NCBI GenBank assembly: GCA_021186555.1
Contig: JAJKFL010000039.1
Coordinates: forward strand, 37,242,733-37,306,732
Origin: Reticulitermes speratus
Taxonomy: Eukaryota > Arthropoda > Insecta > Blattodea > Rhinotermitidae
Direction: 5' to 3'
DNA length: 64,000 nucleotides
The translations under genes were made by a program, and so were the position numbers. This document shows, one piece after another, positions 35,911 through 47,257 of the stretch. Position 1 is the first letter of the stretch, and the number at the start of each line of letters is the position of its first letter. The notes under the pieces are model-generated. The model did no database searches and was not told where the DNA came from. It saw only the letters and a program-made list of their open reading frames with translations.

Positions 35911-36494
35911 GGGCATACACAAAATAATGGTGCGGTTTCAAAAGTGAATAAAAAATTTATTTCTCACCTTACACGGGCACAACATACACCGTCAGCGGCG
36001 GCAACTGTCCAAGTTTCTCATTTGGTAATTACAATCCTTCAATGTGTGCACCCTGGGTCACACGACACACATCCACACGGTAATCAACTCATCCCAGACC
36101 GGGTGTAGCATGTCCGCTGTAATGGCCTGCAGTGCATGCGTTATCCGATCACGAATTACACAAGCATCCAGTTTCTACAAACTGTCGGTACCATCTGCTT
36201 ATGTTATTCTTGTGTGGTGCGTCTTTTTTAAACCGTGCACGAAACTCACGCTGCACTGTAATCACAGATCTGGACACCTCAAAACAGAGCACACAGAAAG
36301 CCTTCTCCTGCTGCAACGCCATCTTTGAAACTGGCCCCGCGGCCACGCAGTAAGCATGAGAAGCGAACTGCTGGTAGCGCATGAGAAACTTGGACAGTTG
36401 CCGCCGCTGACGGTGTATGTTGTGCCCGTGTAATGTGAGACATAAATTTCTTATTCACTTTTGAAACCGCACCATTCTTTTGTGTATGCCCTGT
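35911..36494 (-). mobile_element. Internally deleted Tc1/mariner-type transposon
   Basis: The long inverted termini (roughly 110 bp) begin CAGGGCATACACAAAA and are flanked by TA. On the minus strand the transposase N-terminus runs from ATG 36322: MALQQEKAFCVLCFEVSRSV, then ISRWYRQFVETGCLC. This is a DUF4817-like helix-turn-helix typical of one insect family. A transposase C-terminus follows directly (near 36150-36020: RDRITHALQAITADMLHPVW, then a -1 frameshift). The whole DDE catalytic region is missing, so it cannot mobilise itself. The family call rests on remembered motifs plus the TA duplication. Confidence 0.85.
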
Positions 36495-36559
36495 ATGTCT
36501 TATGCAGACAAATGTACACTGTTTTATGTTGTTATTTAACACAGTTCTTATTAAATGCT

Positions 36560-36603
36560 GCCCAACATGTTTCTAGCCTATATAAGGCTCATCTTCAGGG
36601 GCT
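36560..36603 (-). ncRNA. Type I hammerhead ribozyme motif
   Basis: Minus core CUGAAGA (36598-36592), stem II AGCCU/AGGCU, GAAA (36573-36570), stem III ACAUGU, H17 U36564, and helix I GCCC paired with GGGC. An extra A precedes GAAA and pairs with the extra U. Confidence 0.6.
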
Positions 36604-36637
36604 CTTTTTTAGTAATAACTTGTCGCATTACTCTATC

Positions 36638-36682
36638 AACATGTTTCGATCAAATTAGTCATAATCAGGCTAATCTGCGAAA
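36638..36682 (-). ncRNA. Degenerate hammerhead
   Basis: Minus GCCTGATTATGACT...GATCGAAACATGTTGAT. Core G8 has become U (CUGAUUA), so it is probably inactive. Confidence 0.45.
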
Positions 36683-37109
36683 ATATAAAAATATAAAAAA
36701 TTTCTAAAATTATACAAAATACAAAATATCTTGTGTCAAGTTTGGGATGAGATCGCAGTTCCTTACCAATAACATTTACAGTGTAAATTTTTGTTATTTT
36801 ATTGGCCTTATAATCTCATCTCCATATCAAGTCGCGTACAGTTTATTCTATTAAAATTTCCCAAACATTTACATTGCCTATAATTTATGTTTTTATTATA
36901 ACTGTAGTATCTTCCCTTGTTGGTTTTCATTTTTAGCTGGTAAAGGGTGTTCCTTATTTATGAATATTCGGTGGCGTAAACGGCGTTATTCTGAATCACT
37001 AAATTTTGTAACTGTGTATATGGATGTTCTTTTTAACTCAAATATTCGGTTAATATCTTCTAGGAGAGATTGCCTTATAATTTCGTGTTGTGTATGCTGA
37101 TAGTCCTTA
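36683..37109. other. Unassigned AT-rich spacer
   Basis: Nothing recognised. Confidence 0.4.
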
Positions 37110-37340
37110 AGCGAGTATCTAGTTGAGATCTTCGCTCTTCTGGGATGTTACACAGCATAGATTGTAGTTAGTTACAGACGTTTCGGTACAACCTATCTTT
37201 ACCATCTTCAAGGGTCAAGCAGTCCGGAGGTTATCCCGAAACATCGATAACTAACTACCAATCTACGCTGCGTTACATCCCAAAAAAGCGAAGAGCTCAT
37301 TTACACGACGGCGGAAGACTGGAATCACATAAAGTATTTA
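37110..37340. repeat. Fold-back element of the hammerhead group
   Basis: TCTTCGCTCTTCTGGGATGT on the left mirrors the right arm ending AAGCGAAGAGCTCATTTACA. Minus CCTTGAAGATGG...CCGAAACGTC (37214-37178) is a ribozyme with an extra core U. Confidence 0.6.
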
Positions 37341-37449
37341 GTTGGTATCTTCGTTAGAATCGGTTACTTTACATCTACACACTTTCAACAGTGGTAAGGC
37401 CTTCCAAATGTTGAAAGTGAGATCCTGGTAAATGTTGAATGATTCCCTC

Positions 37450-38285
37450 ATTCCCCGTGGGTCCCCTGTTACACTTTTAGTCTACAGCTGCATACGTGGG
37501 TCCCCTGTTACACTTCTTTATGGTCTACAGCTGCATACGTGGGTCCCCTGTTACACTTCTTTATGGTCTACAGCTGCATACGTGGGTCCCCTTTACCTTT
37601 ATGGTCTACACTGCATACTGGGTCCTGTTACACTTTTGGTCTACAGCTGCATACGTGGGTCCCCTGTTACACTTCTTTATGGTCTACAGCTGCATACGTG
37701 GTCCTGTTACATCTTTGGTCTCCTGCTACTGTCCCTGTTACACTTCTTTATGGTCTACAGCTGCATACGTGGGTCCCCTGTTACACTTCTTTATGGTCTA
37801 CAGCTGCATACGTGGGTCCCCTGTTACACTTCTTTATGGTCTACAGCTGCATACGTGGGTCCCCTGTTACACTTCTTTATGGTCTACAGCTGCATACGTG
37901 GTCCTGTACCTTCTTATGGTCTACACTGCATACTGGTCCTGTTACGCTTCTTAGGGTCTACAGCTGCATACTGGTCCCGTATTCTTGGTCTACGCCATCG
38001 TGGTCCCCTGTTACGCTTCTTTATGGTCTACAGTCATAGGGTCCATGTACACTTCTTATCACGCTGATACGGGGCCTGTTACACTCTTTATGTCTCGCTG
38101 CATACGTGGGTCCTGTACATTTTATGGTCTACAGCTGCATACGTGGGTCCCCTGTTACACTTCTTTATGGTCTACAGCTGCATACGTGGGTCCCCTGTTA
38201 CACTTCTTTATGGTCTACAGCTGCATACGTGGGTCCCCTGTTACACTTCTTTATGGTTAAGCTGCATACGTGGGTCCCCTGTTCA
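37450..38285. repeat. 43-bp array, about 19 units, many internally shortened
   Basis: The full unit is TACACTTCTTTATGGTCTAC plus AGCTGCATACGTGGGTCCCCTGT. Flanking units are perfect, while units at about 37590-37735 and 37900-38110 have lost scattered bases and dinucleotides. Three open frames across it are not genes. Confidence 0.9.
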
Positions 38286-38739
38286 CCAGCTCTGCACACT
38301 CGTATAAGAAAGTGACTCGCACTGTCAGTACTTCTCCTTGCACCTGTCAGCCTAAAAGTGGGACGTTAAAATATGCAGCTACACTGACGACGATCACTAT
38401 GGCCAGTGTCTGGGCGGGCAGATTTGGGCGGCCCTGCCACCTAATGGATGTTGACACTACATTGATAGAGATATTAGCCACTCCTCTTCCTTTCGAATTC
38501 CTTTGCAGGAGAACCCGTTCATAAGCAATATCTACAGGCGGAGAATCGGCGCACGTTCGCAAACTGTTCTGCGAACGGTGACATACGTCACAACCCAAAA
38601 TGAACCAGACGCTTTTCACGGGGGACAGACATTTTATCCTTCACGGTGGGAGGACAATTGTTACTTTAAATGTTACATATCCGTAGAGTAAAATCTCCTG
38701 GAATATTACGTCGTCTCGACTGGTAAATATTTACTCAAG
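38286..38739. other. Unassigned spacer
   Basis: Nothing recognised. Confidence 0.4.
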
Positions 38740-38794
38740 TTTCGGATCACCGTATTGTCAAGTAATCCAGGAAGTCCACCCCTTTTGGATTATT

Positions 38795-38839
38795 TTATCC
38801 TGAAGATGAAGGCAACATACTCCTCCGAAACGTCGGTAA
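38795..38839 (+). ncRNA. Type I hammerhead ribozyme motif, GUC type
   Basis: Core CUGAAGA is at 38800-38806, stem II GAAGG/CCUCC (one mismatch), GAAA at 38827-38830, stem III ACGU, H17 C38834. Helix I is UUAUC paired with GGUAA (five pairs, one G-U). The element extends to about 38885 (CCCAGAAGACGGAAATC). Confidence 0.6.
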
Positions 38840-38939
38840 CTACCAATCGACAAATCCCAGAAGACGGAAATCTTCAACACCACTTTGATAATCTAAAATG
38901 TCACATTAATTTCTCCCTTTGACGTGGCTACCAGTAACT

Positions 38940-39065
38940 GTACGATAAACTGACTGTATGCAGCAAACCCTTTTTGTGAAGCTAACTGTTCCTCACCTGC
39001 TCAAAACGTTTTTCGCTCAGTTTATGGAATCCGCAGTTTCGTTGTCATTTTACGAGTACTAGATC
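38940..39065 (-). mobile_element. Old LINE 3'-end scrap
   Basis: AAGCTAACTGTTCCTCACC, TTTATGGAATCCGCAGTTTC and surrounding text align loosely with 33150-33240. Confidence 0.4.
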
Positions 39066-39077
39066 ATGCCAATAGAA

Positions 39078-39318
39078 TTTTTTTTTTTCCAATGGCTCGA
39101 CAGCCCCTTGGGGGCCTAGGCCGCCTCATTTTTCGAGGCTTCACGACCACACACTTTAGACACACCACATTCGGTAGGACTCCTCTGGACGAGGGACCAG
39201 CCCGTCGCAGAGACCTCTACCTGACAACACACAACACTCACAACAGACAGACATCCATGCCCTAGGCGGGATTCGAACCCAAATGCCAGTAAGCGAGCGG
39301 CCGTAGACCCACGCCTGT
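39078..39318 (-). repeat. SINE-C, second subgroup
   Basis: Poly(A) on minus, body with CTCGACAGCCCCTTGGGGGC on plus, and a partial head that stops at ACCCACGCCT. Confidence 0.8.
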
Positions 39319-39526
39319 TTGAGGCTATTTTGTACATTGACAATCACCAGTATAACAAGTTTTTACAGTGTAACGGTTCTGTGATAATACCAAATGGACC
39401 AGTGAACAGTGAAGTGAACTTATCAATGTACCGTGATGATGGCCGAGTTACGGCCGAAACATGTGTAGGGTGAATTGAACAAAATACGAAAATAAAAAGT
39501 GCATTTGTTGGTTTAAAAACTGAAAA
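39319..39526 (+). repeat. Hammerhead element with inactivated core (C3 to G)
   Basis: GTGATGATGGCCGAGTTACGGCC then GAAACATGTGTAGGG. Stem II (GGCCG/CGGCC) is perfect and stem III and the cleavage site are kept, but core C3 is G. The left end (GGCTATTTTGTACATTGACA) is an inverted relative of 54640-54660. A copy of the same element is at 54640-54820. Confidence 0.65.
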
Positions 39527-39845
39527 TTAATGTCAAGATGCACGGTGAACACAACGTGACATTAATGTCAAGATGCACGGTGAACACAACGTGACATTAA
39601 TGTCAAGATGCACGGTGAACACAACGTGAAATTAATGTCAAGATGCACGGTGAACACAACGTGAAATTAATGCCAAGACGCACGGTGAACACAACGTGAA
39701 ATTAATGCCAAGACGCACGGTGAACACAACGTGAAATTAATGTCAAGATGCACGGTGAACACAACGTGAAATTAATGTCAAGATGCACGGTGAACACAAC
39801 GTGAAATTAATGTCAAAATGCACGGCGAACACAACGTGAAATTCT
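39527..39845. repeat. 35-bp minisatellite, about 9 copies, derived from the adjacent retroelement
   Basis: The unit is AAGATGCACGGTGAACACAA plus CGTGAAATTAATGTC. A single unit occurs downstream of the ribozyme at 26022 (near 26128-26155), so the array grew from element sequence. Confidence 0.95.
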
Positions 39846-39874
39846 TCCGTTTATAGTTGAAAAGCAAATTGTAG

Positions 39875-39990
39875 AAGAGATCTACGCTCTTCTGGGATGT
39901 TACGTAGCGTTGACTGGTAATTTGTTACAGACGTTTCGGGACAACATATCGGTTTCATCTTCAAGTCAAGGAATTCATGAATGCTTGACC
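39875..39990 (-). repeat. Half of a hammerhead fold-back element
   Basis: The left arm GCTCTTCTGGGATGTTACGT, then TTACAGACGTTTCGGG. The minus core is CUUGAAGA. The right arm is missing. Confidence 0.5.
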
Positions 39991-40544
39991 CTGAACTGAA
40001 CCACAATTCAACTAGAACTGAGCTGTAGTTGAACTGGAACACAATTTAAACCCTAAATTAGCTATAGATCAACTCAAATTCAGCCCGTAACACAACTCCA
40101 ACTGCGTCTCAGCTGATCTCCAGCCCACCTGCCAATTCATGACTTCACCCGTTCACAGTTAAGCACTGTCCGCCACTCTCTCCTACCTACCTACACACTG
40201 TTTACTCTTGGCATTATCATACATACTTCAAGTCACGCGGTGTGTCACAATCTTTCTTATCAGGTTTCAGTCAAGGAACAGCAAATACTTCATCTGGTCT
40301 GCAAGCTACAGTTCACTGTGTAACCAACACCACAGTGCAGCGGGCACAGCCCTGGTTCGTACTCCAGTGTCTCCATTTCATTTCTCAGCAGAGCAATTGC
40401 TTTTTTTAGGGTAAGGGTACCCTAATCACGGAAGAGAATACCATAACAGAGGAAATTAAGGCTAGAATGGCAGCTGGGAACAGGAGCTATTTTACAGTGA
40501 TGCACCTACTGAGGTCCAAAACTATCAGCAGGCACATGAAAATA
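39991..40544. other. Unassigned spacer
   Basis: Nothing recognised. Confidence 0.4.
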
Positions 40545-40549
40545 AGTAC

Positions 40550-40626
40550 AGGGTATACACAAAAGAATGGTGCGGCTTCCCTTTATTCACCATTGAAACC
40601 GCACCATTCTTTTGTGTATACCCTGT
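40550..40626. mobile_element. Mariner-family MITE reduced to its two inverted repeats
   Basis: CAGGGTATACACAAAAGAAT and its inverted copy (ending TATACCCTG) are separated by about 20 bp and flanked by TA. It is a sibling of 31510-31590 and is inserted right at the start of the LINE fragment. Confidence 0.85.
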
Positions 40627-41095
40627 ATATATCAAAGGATTATACGACCGGTAGTTACTTATGGAGCGGAGGCATGGACATTGACAGAGGAGGAGGAGGA
40701 GATGCTGAGAAGATGGGAAAGGAAGATACTCAGGGGAATATATGGAGCAGTGAGGGAGGGAGAGGAATGGAGAATAAGAACTAATGGCGAAATACAACAG
40801 TTATATCAGAAGCCGGACATAGTTGTGGAAATAAAAAGGGCAAGAATGAGATGGGCAGGGCATGTACAAAGAATGCCAGAAGAAAGAGTGGTAAAGAAAA
40901 TTTTCACTGGACAACCAGGGGGCAGCAGGAGGAAGGGAAGGCCCAGACTGAGATGGGTGGACAATCTGGAGGAAGATCTGAAGAAAATAGGAATAAGAGG
41001 ATGGAGAAGGATGGCGGAGGATAGAGAGGGATAGAGGCAGGCTACTGCAGAGGTCCAGGCTGTAGCACCGCAGATGATGATGATAGATGAAGTGC
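40627..41095 (+). mobile_element. LINE C-terminal fragment with GATGAT tail
   Basis: An open frame to the stop at 41032 encodes RPVVTYGAEAWTLTEEEEEM, RRWERKILRGIYGAV, IVVEIKRARMRWAGHVQRMP and RPRLRWVDNLEEDLKKIGI. This is the region after the reverse-transcriptase palm in a LINE protein. The tail GATGATGATGATAGATGA marks the 3' end. The copy is 5'-truncated but has about 130 open codons, so it is fairly young. Confidence 0.8.
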
Positions 41096-41584
41096 AGGAA
41101 GTAGAGCACGTCTGCCTGCAATCGACTGAACCGCTTGGCCGCTGCCGCCTAGCTTTGCAGTTGTTTAAGCGTCATTAAATAGCTCTTGACGGTATGAACA
41201 AAATATCTGTTAAGATTAAATTGTGTACACGGAGTGATGTCTGTGTTTATTGCAGCCACGTGACATTCCAGTCTATTGGCAGCCTGTCAAGAACCCTCAG
41301 TCAGTGGGAATTTTACGGCTGTATAGCAACACGCATTTTGGTTTTCAAAGAGAAGACATAAAAATTCAGCTGTTAGCTTCGCCATGTCTGTCGGTCTGTC
41401 CGCTGCACGGACTTTACGTCTGATATTGGGGACTTTTATAAAAAAAATTTTGACACTTCAGGTTTTGGTTAGAATCATTTAAAAAAAACGGACGCATTGC
41501 ATGGAAACCTACAAGCGTTTCTGCTGGATCTCTGATCTCTGACGTAAATCGCTAAATAATTATCGGAGATAAATGTGCTTAAGA
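41096..41584. other. Unassigned spacer
   Basis: Text around 41360-41420 (TTAGCTTCGCCATGTCTGTC) resembles 28470-28510, a dispersed repeat scrap. Confidence 0.35.
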
Positions 41585-41729
41585 CAGGGGTACACAAGTC
41601 CCGGGTTCCATGCCGCCCACGTGACTAAATGTTATACGGAGGCGCCTGGTATTTGTGGGTCCTCAGTATGGAAATTGCTTCATTTCATCCTTCTGACGCC
41701 TAGGTTTTAGGAAACTTTGTGCAACCCTG
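41585..41729. mobile_element. Short hAT-like MITE, 145 bp
   Basis: Imperfect termini CAGGGGTACACAAG and CTTTGTGCAACCCTG. Flanks are GCTTAAGA (41577-41584) and GCTTAGAA (41730-41737), a worn 8-bp duplication. Confidence 0.55.
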
Positions 41730-41932
41730 GCTTAGAACAAACGATGTAGATAAAACACACATTTTATGCCCAGGTAACTTTATTTTCTGCAAGTCTTCTG
41801 GCTTTCGAAATAATTTAAAAAAAATGGAGTGAACGCGCCAGAATTTTACGGTAGGCTTATGTCTGCATTTCCTAACTTGTTTTTGTGACCAGAAAGGCAC
41901 AGGCCTTTGTGAGCATTATCGGAGAGCTTCTG

Positions 41933-42010
41933 ACAAAATTTGTTACTACATCTGTCACAGAATTTGTTATACATCTGTCACAGAATTTGTTACTACATCT
42001 GTCACAGAAT
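41933..42010. repeat. 24-bp tandem repeat, 3 copies
   Basis: AATTTGTTACTACATCTGTC repeats three times; the middle copy lacks CT. Confidence 0.85.
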
Positions 42011-42119
42011 GATAATTTTTACTTGACAATTATTTTATGTTGAATGCAGATGAATTATTTAACGAACTGACTGACTAGGAAATGTTTTGTTAAGATGACT
42101 AACAGAGCAGAACTCAAGG

Positions 42120-44175
42120 CAACAAACGTAATAGGTAACAGACGTAATAGGTAACAGACGTAATAGGTAACAGACGTAATAGGTAACAGACGTAATAGGT
42201 ACAGACGTAATAGGTAAACAGACGTAATAGGTAGCAGACGTAATAGGTAGCAGACGTAATAGGTACAGACGTAATAGGTAACAGACGTAATAGGTAACAG
42301 ACGTAATAGGTACAGACGTAATAGGTAGCAGACGTAATAGGTAACAGACGTAATAGGTAACAGACGTAATAGGTAGCAGACGTAATAGGTAGCAGACGTA
42401 ATAGGTAGCAGACGTAATAGGTAACAGACGTAATAGGTAGCAGACGTATATAGGTAGCAGACGTAATAGGTAGCAGACGTAATAGGTAGCAGACGTAATA
42501 GGTAGCAGACGTAATAGCTAACAGACGTAATAGGTAGCAGACGTAATAGGTAGCAGACGTAATAGGTAGCAGACGTAATAGGTAACAGACGTAATAGGTA
42601 GCAGACGTAATAGGTAGCAGACGTAATAGGTAGCAGACGTAATAGGTAGCAGACGTAATAGGTAGCAGACGTAATAGGTAACAGACGTAATAGGTAACAG
42701 ACGTAATAGGTAGCAGACGTAATAGCTAACAGACGTAATAGGTAGCAGACGTAATAGGTAGCAGACGTAATAGGTAGCAGACGTAATAGGTAGCAGACGT
42801 AATAGGTAACAGACGTAATAGGTAACAGACGTAATAGGTAACAGACGTAATAGGTAACAGACGTAATAGGTAACAGACGTAATAGGTAACAGACGTAATA
42901 GGTAACAGACGTAATAGGTAGCAGATGTAACTAATAGGTAGCAGACGTAATAGGTAGCAGACGTAATAGGTAGCAGACGTAATAGGTAGCAGACGTAATA
43001 GCTAACAGACGTAATAGGTAGCAGACGTAATAGGTAGCAGACGTAATAGGTAGCAGACGTAATAGGTAGCAGACGTAATAGGTAGCAGACGTAATAGGTA
43101 ACAGACGTAATAGGTAACAGACGTAATAGGTAACAGACGTAATAGGTAACAGACGTAATAGGTAACAGACGTAATAGGTAACAGACGTAATAGGTAGCAG
43201 ACGTAATAGGTAGCAGACGTAATAGGTAGCAGACGTAATAGGTAGCAGACGTAATAGGTAGCAGACGTAATAGGTAGCAGACGTAATAGGTAGCAGACGT
43301 AATAGGTAACAGACGTAATAGGTAACAGACGTAATAGGTAACAGACGTAATAGTTAGCAGACGTAATAGGTAACAGACGTAATAGGTAACAGACGTAATA
43401 GGTAACAGACGTAATAGGTAACAGACGTAATAGGTAACAGACGTAATAGGTAACATACGTAATAGGTAACATACGTAATAGGTAACAGACGTAATAGGTA
43501 GCAGACGTAACAGGTAACATACGTAATCGGTAACAGCAATAGGTAACAGACGTCATAGGTAACAGACGTAATAGGTAACAGACGTAATCGGTAACAGACG
43601 CAATAGGTAACAGACGTCATAGGTAGCAGACGTAATAGGTAACAGACGCAATCGGTAACAGACGCAATAGGTAACAGACGTCATAGGTAACAGACGTAAT
43701 AGGTAACAGACGTCATAGGTAACAGACGTAATAGGTAACAGACGTCATAGGTAACAGACGTAATAGGTAACAGACGTAATAGGTAACAGACGTAATAGGT
43801 AACAGACGTAATAGGTAGCAGACGTAATAGGTAACATACGTAATCGGTAACAGACGCAATAGGTAACAGACGCAATAGGTAACAGACGTAATAGGTAACA
43901 TACGTAATAGGTAACAGACGTAATAGGTAACATACGTAATAGGTAGCAGACGTAATAGGTAACATACGTAATCGGTAACAGACGCAATAGGTAACAGACG
44001 TCATAGGTAACAGACGTAATAGGTAACAGACGTAATCGGTAACAGACGCAATAGGTAACAGACGTCATAGGTAGCAGACGTAATAGGTAACAGACGTAAT
44101 CGGTAACAGACGCAATAGGTAACAGACGTCATAGGTAACAGACGTAATAGGTAACAGACGTCATAGGTAACAGAC
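42120..44175. repeat. 16-bp satellite array, about 128 copies, two domains
   Basis: The unit is GTAACAGACGTAATAG. The left domain (to about 43440) mixes GTAAC and GTAGC units; the right domain has GACGTCAT, GACGCAAT, AATCGG and CATACG variants in longer recurring patterns. Stop-free minus frames (up to 312 codons) are artefacts. Confidence 0.95.
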
Positions 44176-44244
44176 GTACAAAACGCAACAAACAAAGTGA
44201 CTATGTTACAACACTTGAAATGATATTTGGTTTATAAGGCTTGG

Positions 44245-44398
44245 GGGGGGGGGGGAGATGTCATTTCACGAGGATAAAACGGCCGGGACGTGATTTTAAC
44301 CACTCATCTCCATCTAGTTCCGAGGCTAATAATGAGTGGAGCTCTATCTCCACTGCCCCATATGCCTTCCCGCCGTGTACAATGACACTTTTACCTTT
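44245..44398 (+). repeat. SINE-A, 3' part
   Basis: GGATAAAACGGCCGGGACGT to CCGTGTACAATGACAC. The tRNA head is absent and a G run precedes it. Confidence 0.6.
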
Positions 44399-44790
44399 AA
44401 GAATGATTCATCTATAAGTTACAGCTACCAATAGGATGAATATTTTGTGTTGTTTACACGTCGCTTATACACCGGGTTGTTTTATATATAATTACCATTA
44501 AAAGGAATGTCACGCCAGAGCTGTTAACTCTGTTTCAAGTTTCGGCCCGCATACATGTTAGCCTTACTGAGACCTTCGTTGTTTTCCGCAGTCCCTCCAG
44601 GCAAATTCCCAGATAGTACCTCAAATTAGATGACGAAGGCTTTCTTTCACACCCTGTCCAAACCTTAATTTACATAAGGCGACATTGTTGCTAGTTTATT
44701 GTTTTTAACTATATCGCATTATATTTATTTATTTATTTTATTGTAATCAACATATATAATAGTCCTGAGGGCCTTCTTGTTGTATTGAAT
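44399..44790. other. Unassigned spacer
   Basis: A short (ATTT)n tract near 44725-44740; nothing else. Confidence 0.4.
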
Positions 44791-44791
44791 G

Positions 44792-44836
44792 ATATCCCAG
44801 AAGATGCCGAGAAGGCCGAAACATGTAGGAGAGGTT
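44792..44836 (+). ncRNA. Degenerate hammerhead
   Basis: ATATCCCAGAAGATGCCGAG, then AAGGCCGAAACATGTAGGAG. Stem II (GCC/GGC), GAAA, stem III and cleavage site are kept; the core reads CAGAAGA (U4 lost). Confidence 0.45.
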
Positions 44837-44921
44837 AAATAGTACATTTTTCTGTGACCCGTAAATGTGTACCTTACGTGACACACTGTTCACCAATTTT
44901 CTTTTATCATTCGATGCTGTA

Positions 44922-45110
44922 TACGGTCGAACTCGGTTATAACGTCATGAAAGGGACTGAATATAGTGTGTCGTTATAAACGAGTGTTGTTATAACCGAG
45001 GAGTATAATGTTATAGTTAACAGTGAGGAATTAATTGGTACCACAGAATATCTGTCGCTATAGACGAGGTGTCGCATAAACCGATATCGTTATAACCGGG
45101 TTCGACTGTG
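44922..45110. mobile_element. Tc1/mariner-like MITE
   Basis: GGTCGAACTCGGTTATAACG and CGTTATAACCGGGTTCGACT are inverted, with TA at both borders. TTATAACCGAG-type blocks recur inside. Confidence 0.7.
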
Positions 45111-46024
45111 TAATCTTAGAAACCGAAAGCGTCATCGAATAAACCAACAAAAGAATAATTACCATTTTGTAATTGTTAAGGAAATCCACGTTTTGGTGTA
45201 TTTCCTTAACAAACATGCGTATGGGAAACTCGCGTCTGTGCGTTACGCAGTACACGCTTCAGTAATCTTTAACCCTAAGTGTAAAGTGTGATTCCAGGTA
45301 AGACCTATCGTCTTATTGCATAATGTTCATTAACTGTGAGACAAAGAACCAAACACATTGCGTCAGGGAATCATTGGGCTGTGGGTCCAGAGGTCGAGGT
45401 CTTAGAGAGCCCCAAGAAATAGACGCCGTCCATTTGTCACACGACGAGTGAAAGTTGCATGACGTCAGCGCCGAGGCGCGATAACTGAAAATAACAACAT
45501 TGGTTTGGTGAATGCTGAAGTATCGATGGCTAGAGGTGCGTTGGCATGCCATGTTTGACTGGATCGGTGTGACCTTTCCAAACTCATTAACTGATGTAAC
45601 GAAACAAATCGCCTGCTTTGTGAGGAGATGCCACGCAGGTATTTCAAGGCTGCAAAACACGGTAATTCATTCAAATACGCGGAAGTCAGGAAGGGTAACT
45701 GTGTTTACGAGATAATTTGTGACATAAAATTAATCGTAATTTGGGCGCTAGTGGTGGGGGCTCGGTCACACGTCTCCAGCAGCAATAATTCAAAGACTGA
45801 CCCAGCACTGTATTCCCTCGTCGACGGGCTGTTTTGAATTTCATAGGCCTGTCTTTTAAAAAAACAAACACATAATCAAGTTGGCCATCCTGTCAACTGA
45901 CCCGCTTTCAGCAAATTTTTCTATCTAGTCAGAACACTGTAATAAATTTGTCTGTTCTTAATTAAGCATTGCGCCTTGAACACGTATTGCGAAATAAAGG
46001 TATAGTTCAACGCATTCTTAATCT
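45111..46024. other. Unassigned DNA
   Basis: Overlapping frames on both strands at 45310-45870 reach 115 codons but have no motif I know. Confidence 0.35.
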
Positions 46025-46185
46025 CCACACTAGAGAAAGTCAGTAGTTGGCTTCATGTGCCGGTAGTTTGGGCCCACAGCATGACTGGCTACCGTGCGAA
46101 AAATCCTCTGTCCGTTCTGCCAGTCGAATTTCGACTGTCCAACTTGCGCAGTCACTGTACTGACTGAGCTACCCCTGCTGCATTG
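46025..46185 (-). repeat. tRNA-headed SINE, unassigned family
   Basis: The minus strand begins CAGCAGGGGTAGCTCAGTCA with a B-box-like GTCGAAATTCGACTGG. The body differs from A to D. Confidence 0.45.
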
Positions 46186-46274
46186 TAAGTAGGTCCTGTA
46201 CTTTATAATACCTAGTCTTTATTAACAATCATATTTATAAATTTTCCTGTAAGTTGTACATTTTCCATTTTCTT

Positions 46275-46535
46275 TTAATACCGTGGCTATGGGCTGTTCA
46301 ACCGACTGATTGTGGTTCGATTCACGACGAGACAAGACTTCTTTTTCTTCTCCAAGACATCCATATCGACTCCGGGGCTGACCCATCCTATTCACTGTGT
46401 ACAGACGACACTTTGACCTAGGGTAAAGCTACTGGGACGTTAAGCTCACCTCCATCTACTTCAGAGCTTAAGAATGAATGGAGCTATACCTCCACTTCCT
46501 CATCTCTCATGGCGTGTACAGAGACCACTTAACTT
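46275..46535 (+). repeat. SINE-A, divergent subgroup
   Basis: B box GGTTCGATTCACG, then CTCCGGGGCTGACCC and CTCATGGCGTGTACAGAG. Confidence 0.6.
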
Positions 46536-46799
46536 TACAGTATGCGTATTAATTTGTCAGTAATGTTTACATTTGCCGTTTTCAATCAAACTTTACTAAA
46601 GGTCACCGATATGATATAAAATACAGATTCTGGTCTTCTTAGTCCTTTCTCTTAGACGGTTACAGTGTTTAGCGTTGAACACGGTGAAAACCCAGAAGAC
46701 GGCAATTCGAACTTTCACTGCCGTGAACATTACAATATTTCACATAGCAATAAAATATTCAGGAATTAAAAGACACAACAGAGTACCTTCTTCAAAGTG

Positions 46800-47010
46800 A
46801 AAAATAAAGGTGAGGTCTCTGGTCACGCCATGAAGGCATATAGGGGGAGCAGAGGTTCACCTCCACTCATTCTTGACCTCGGCACTAGATGGAGGTGAGT
46901 GGTCAACATCACGCCCCGACCGCTTTACCCCTGAGAAGGAACTCCAGTTCTCATTAAACAGGAGGTTGAGTGGGCCCCACAGCCAGTCTGGACGTTTCGG
47001 AGGAACGTCT
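46800..47010 (-). repeat. SINE-A, divergent subgroup, 5'-truncated
   Basis: TCACGCCATGAAGGCATATA through CACGCCCCGACCGCTTTACC to CAGCCAGTCTGGACG. The tRNA head is missing. Confidence 0.7.
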
Positions 47011-47257
47011 GTTGGCATCTGACATACTGAAGGCTGAATAGGCTGCTGAAAATGAACAACTGTCATTTCTTGAAGTGGGTTTGAAGCTGATAGGACCCGG
47101 GGCTGGCAGCAATTTACGAAGCCTCGCCCCCCCGTCCTCGAGAAACAAACCGTGACAGTCCTATCAGTAGAGTGACTTGTGACTTCTCAGTGACACATTC
47201 TTCCACAGTCAGCACGAACGTTTATTAATGATGACACAGTGAACTATACTACATTTT

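Noticed and set aside
42518..44195. Cys/Tyr/Leu-rich repeat proteins of up to 312 residues on minus
   Set aside because: Translation of the 16-bp satellite; several frames are equally open.
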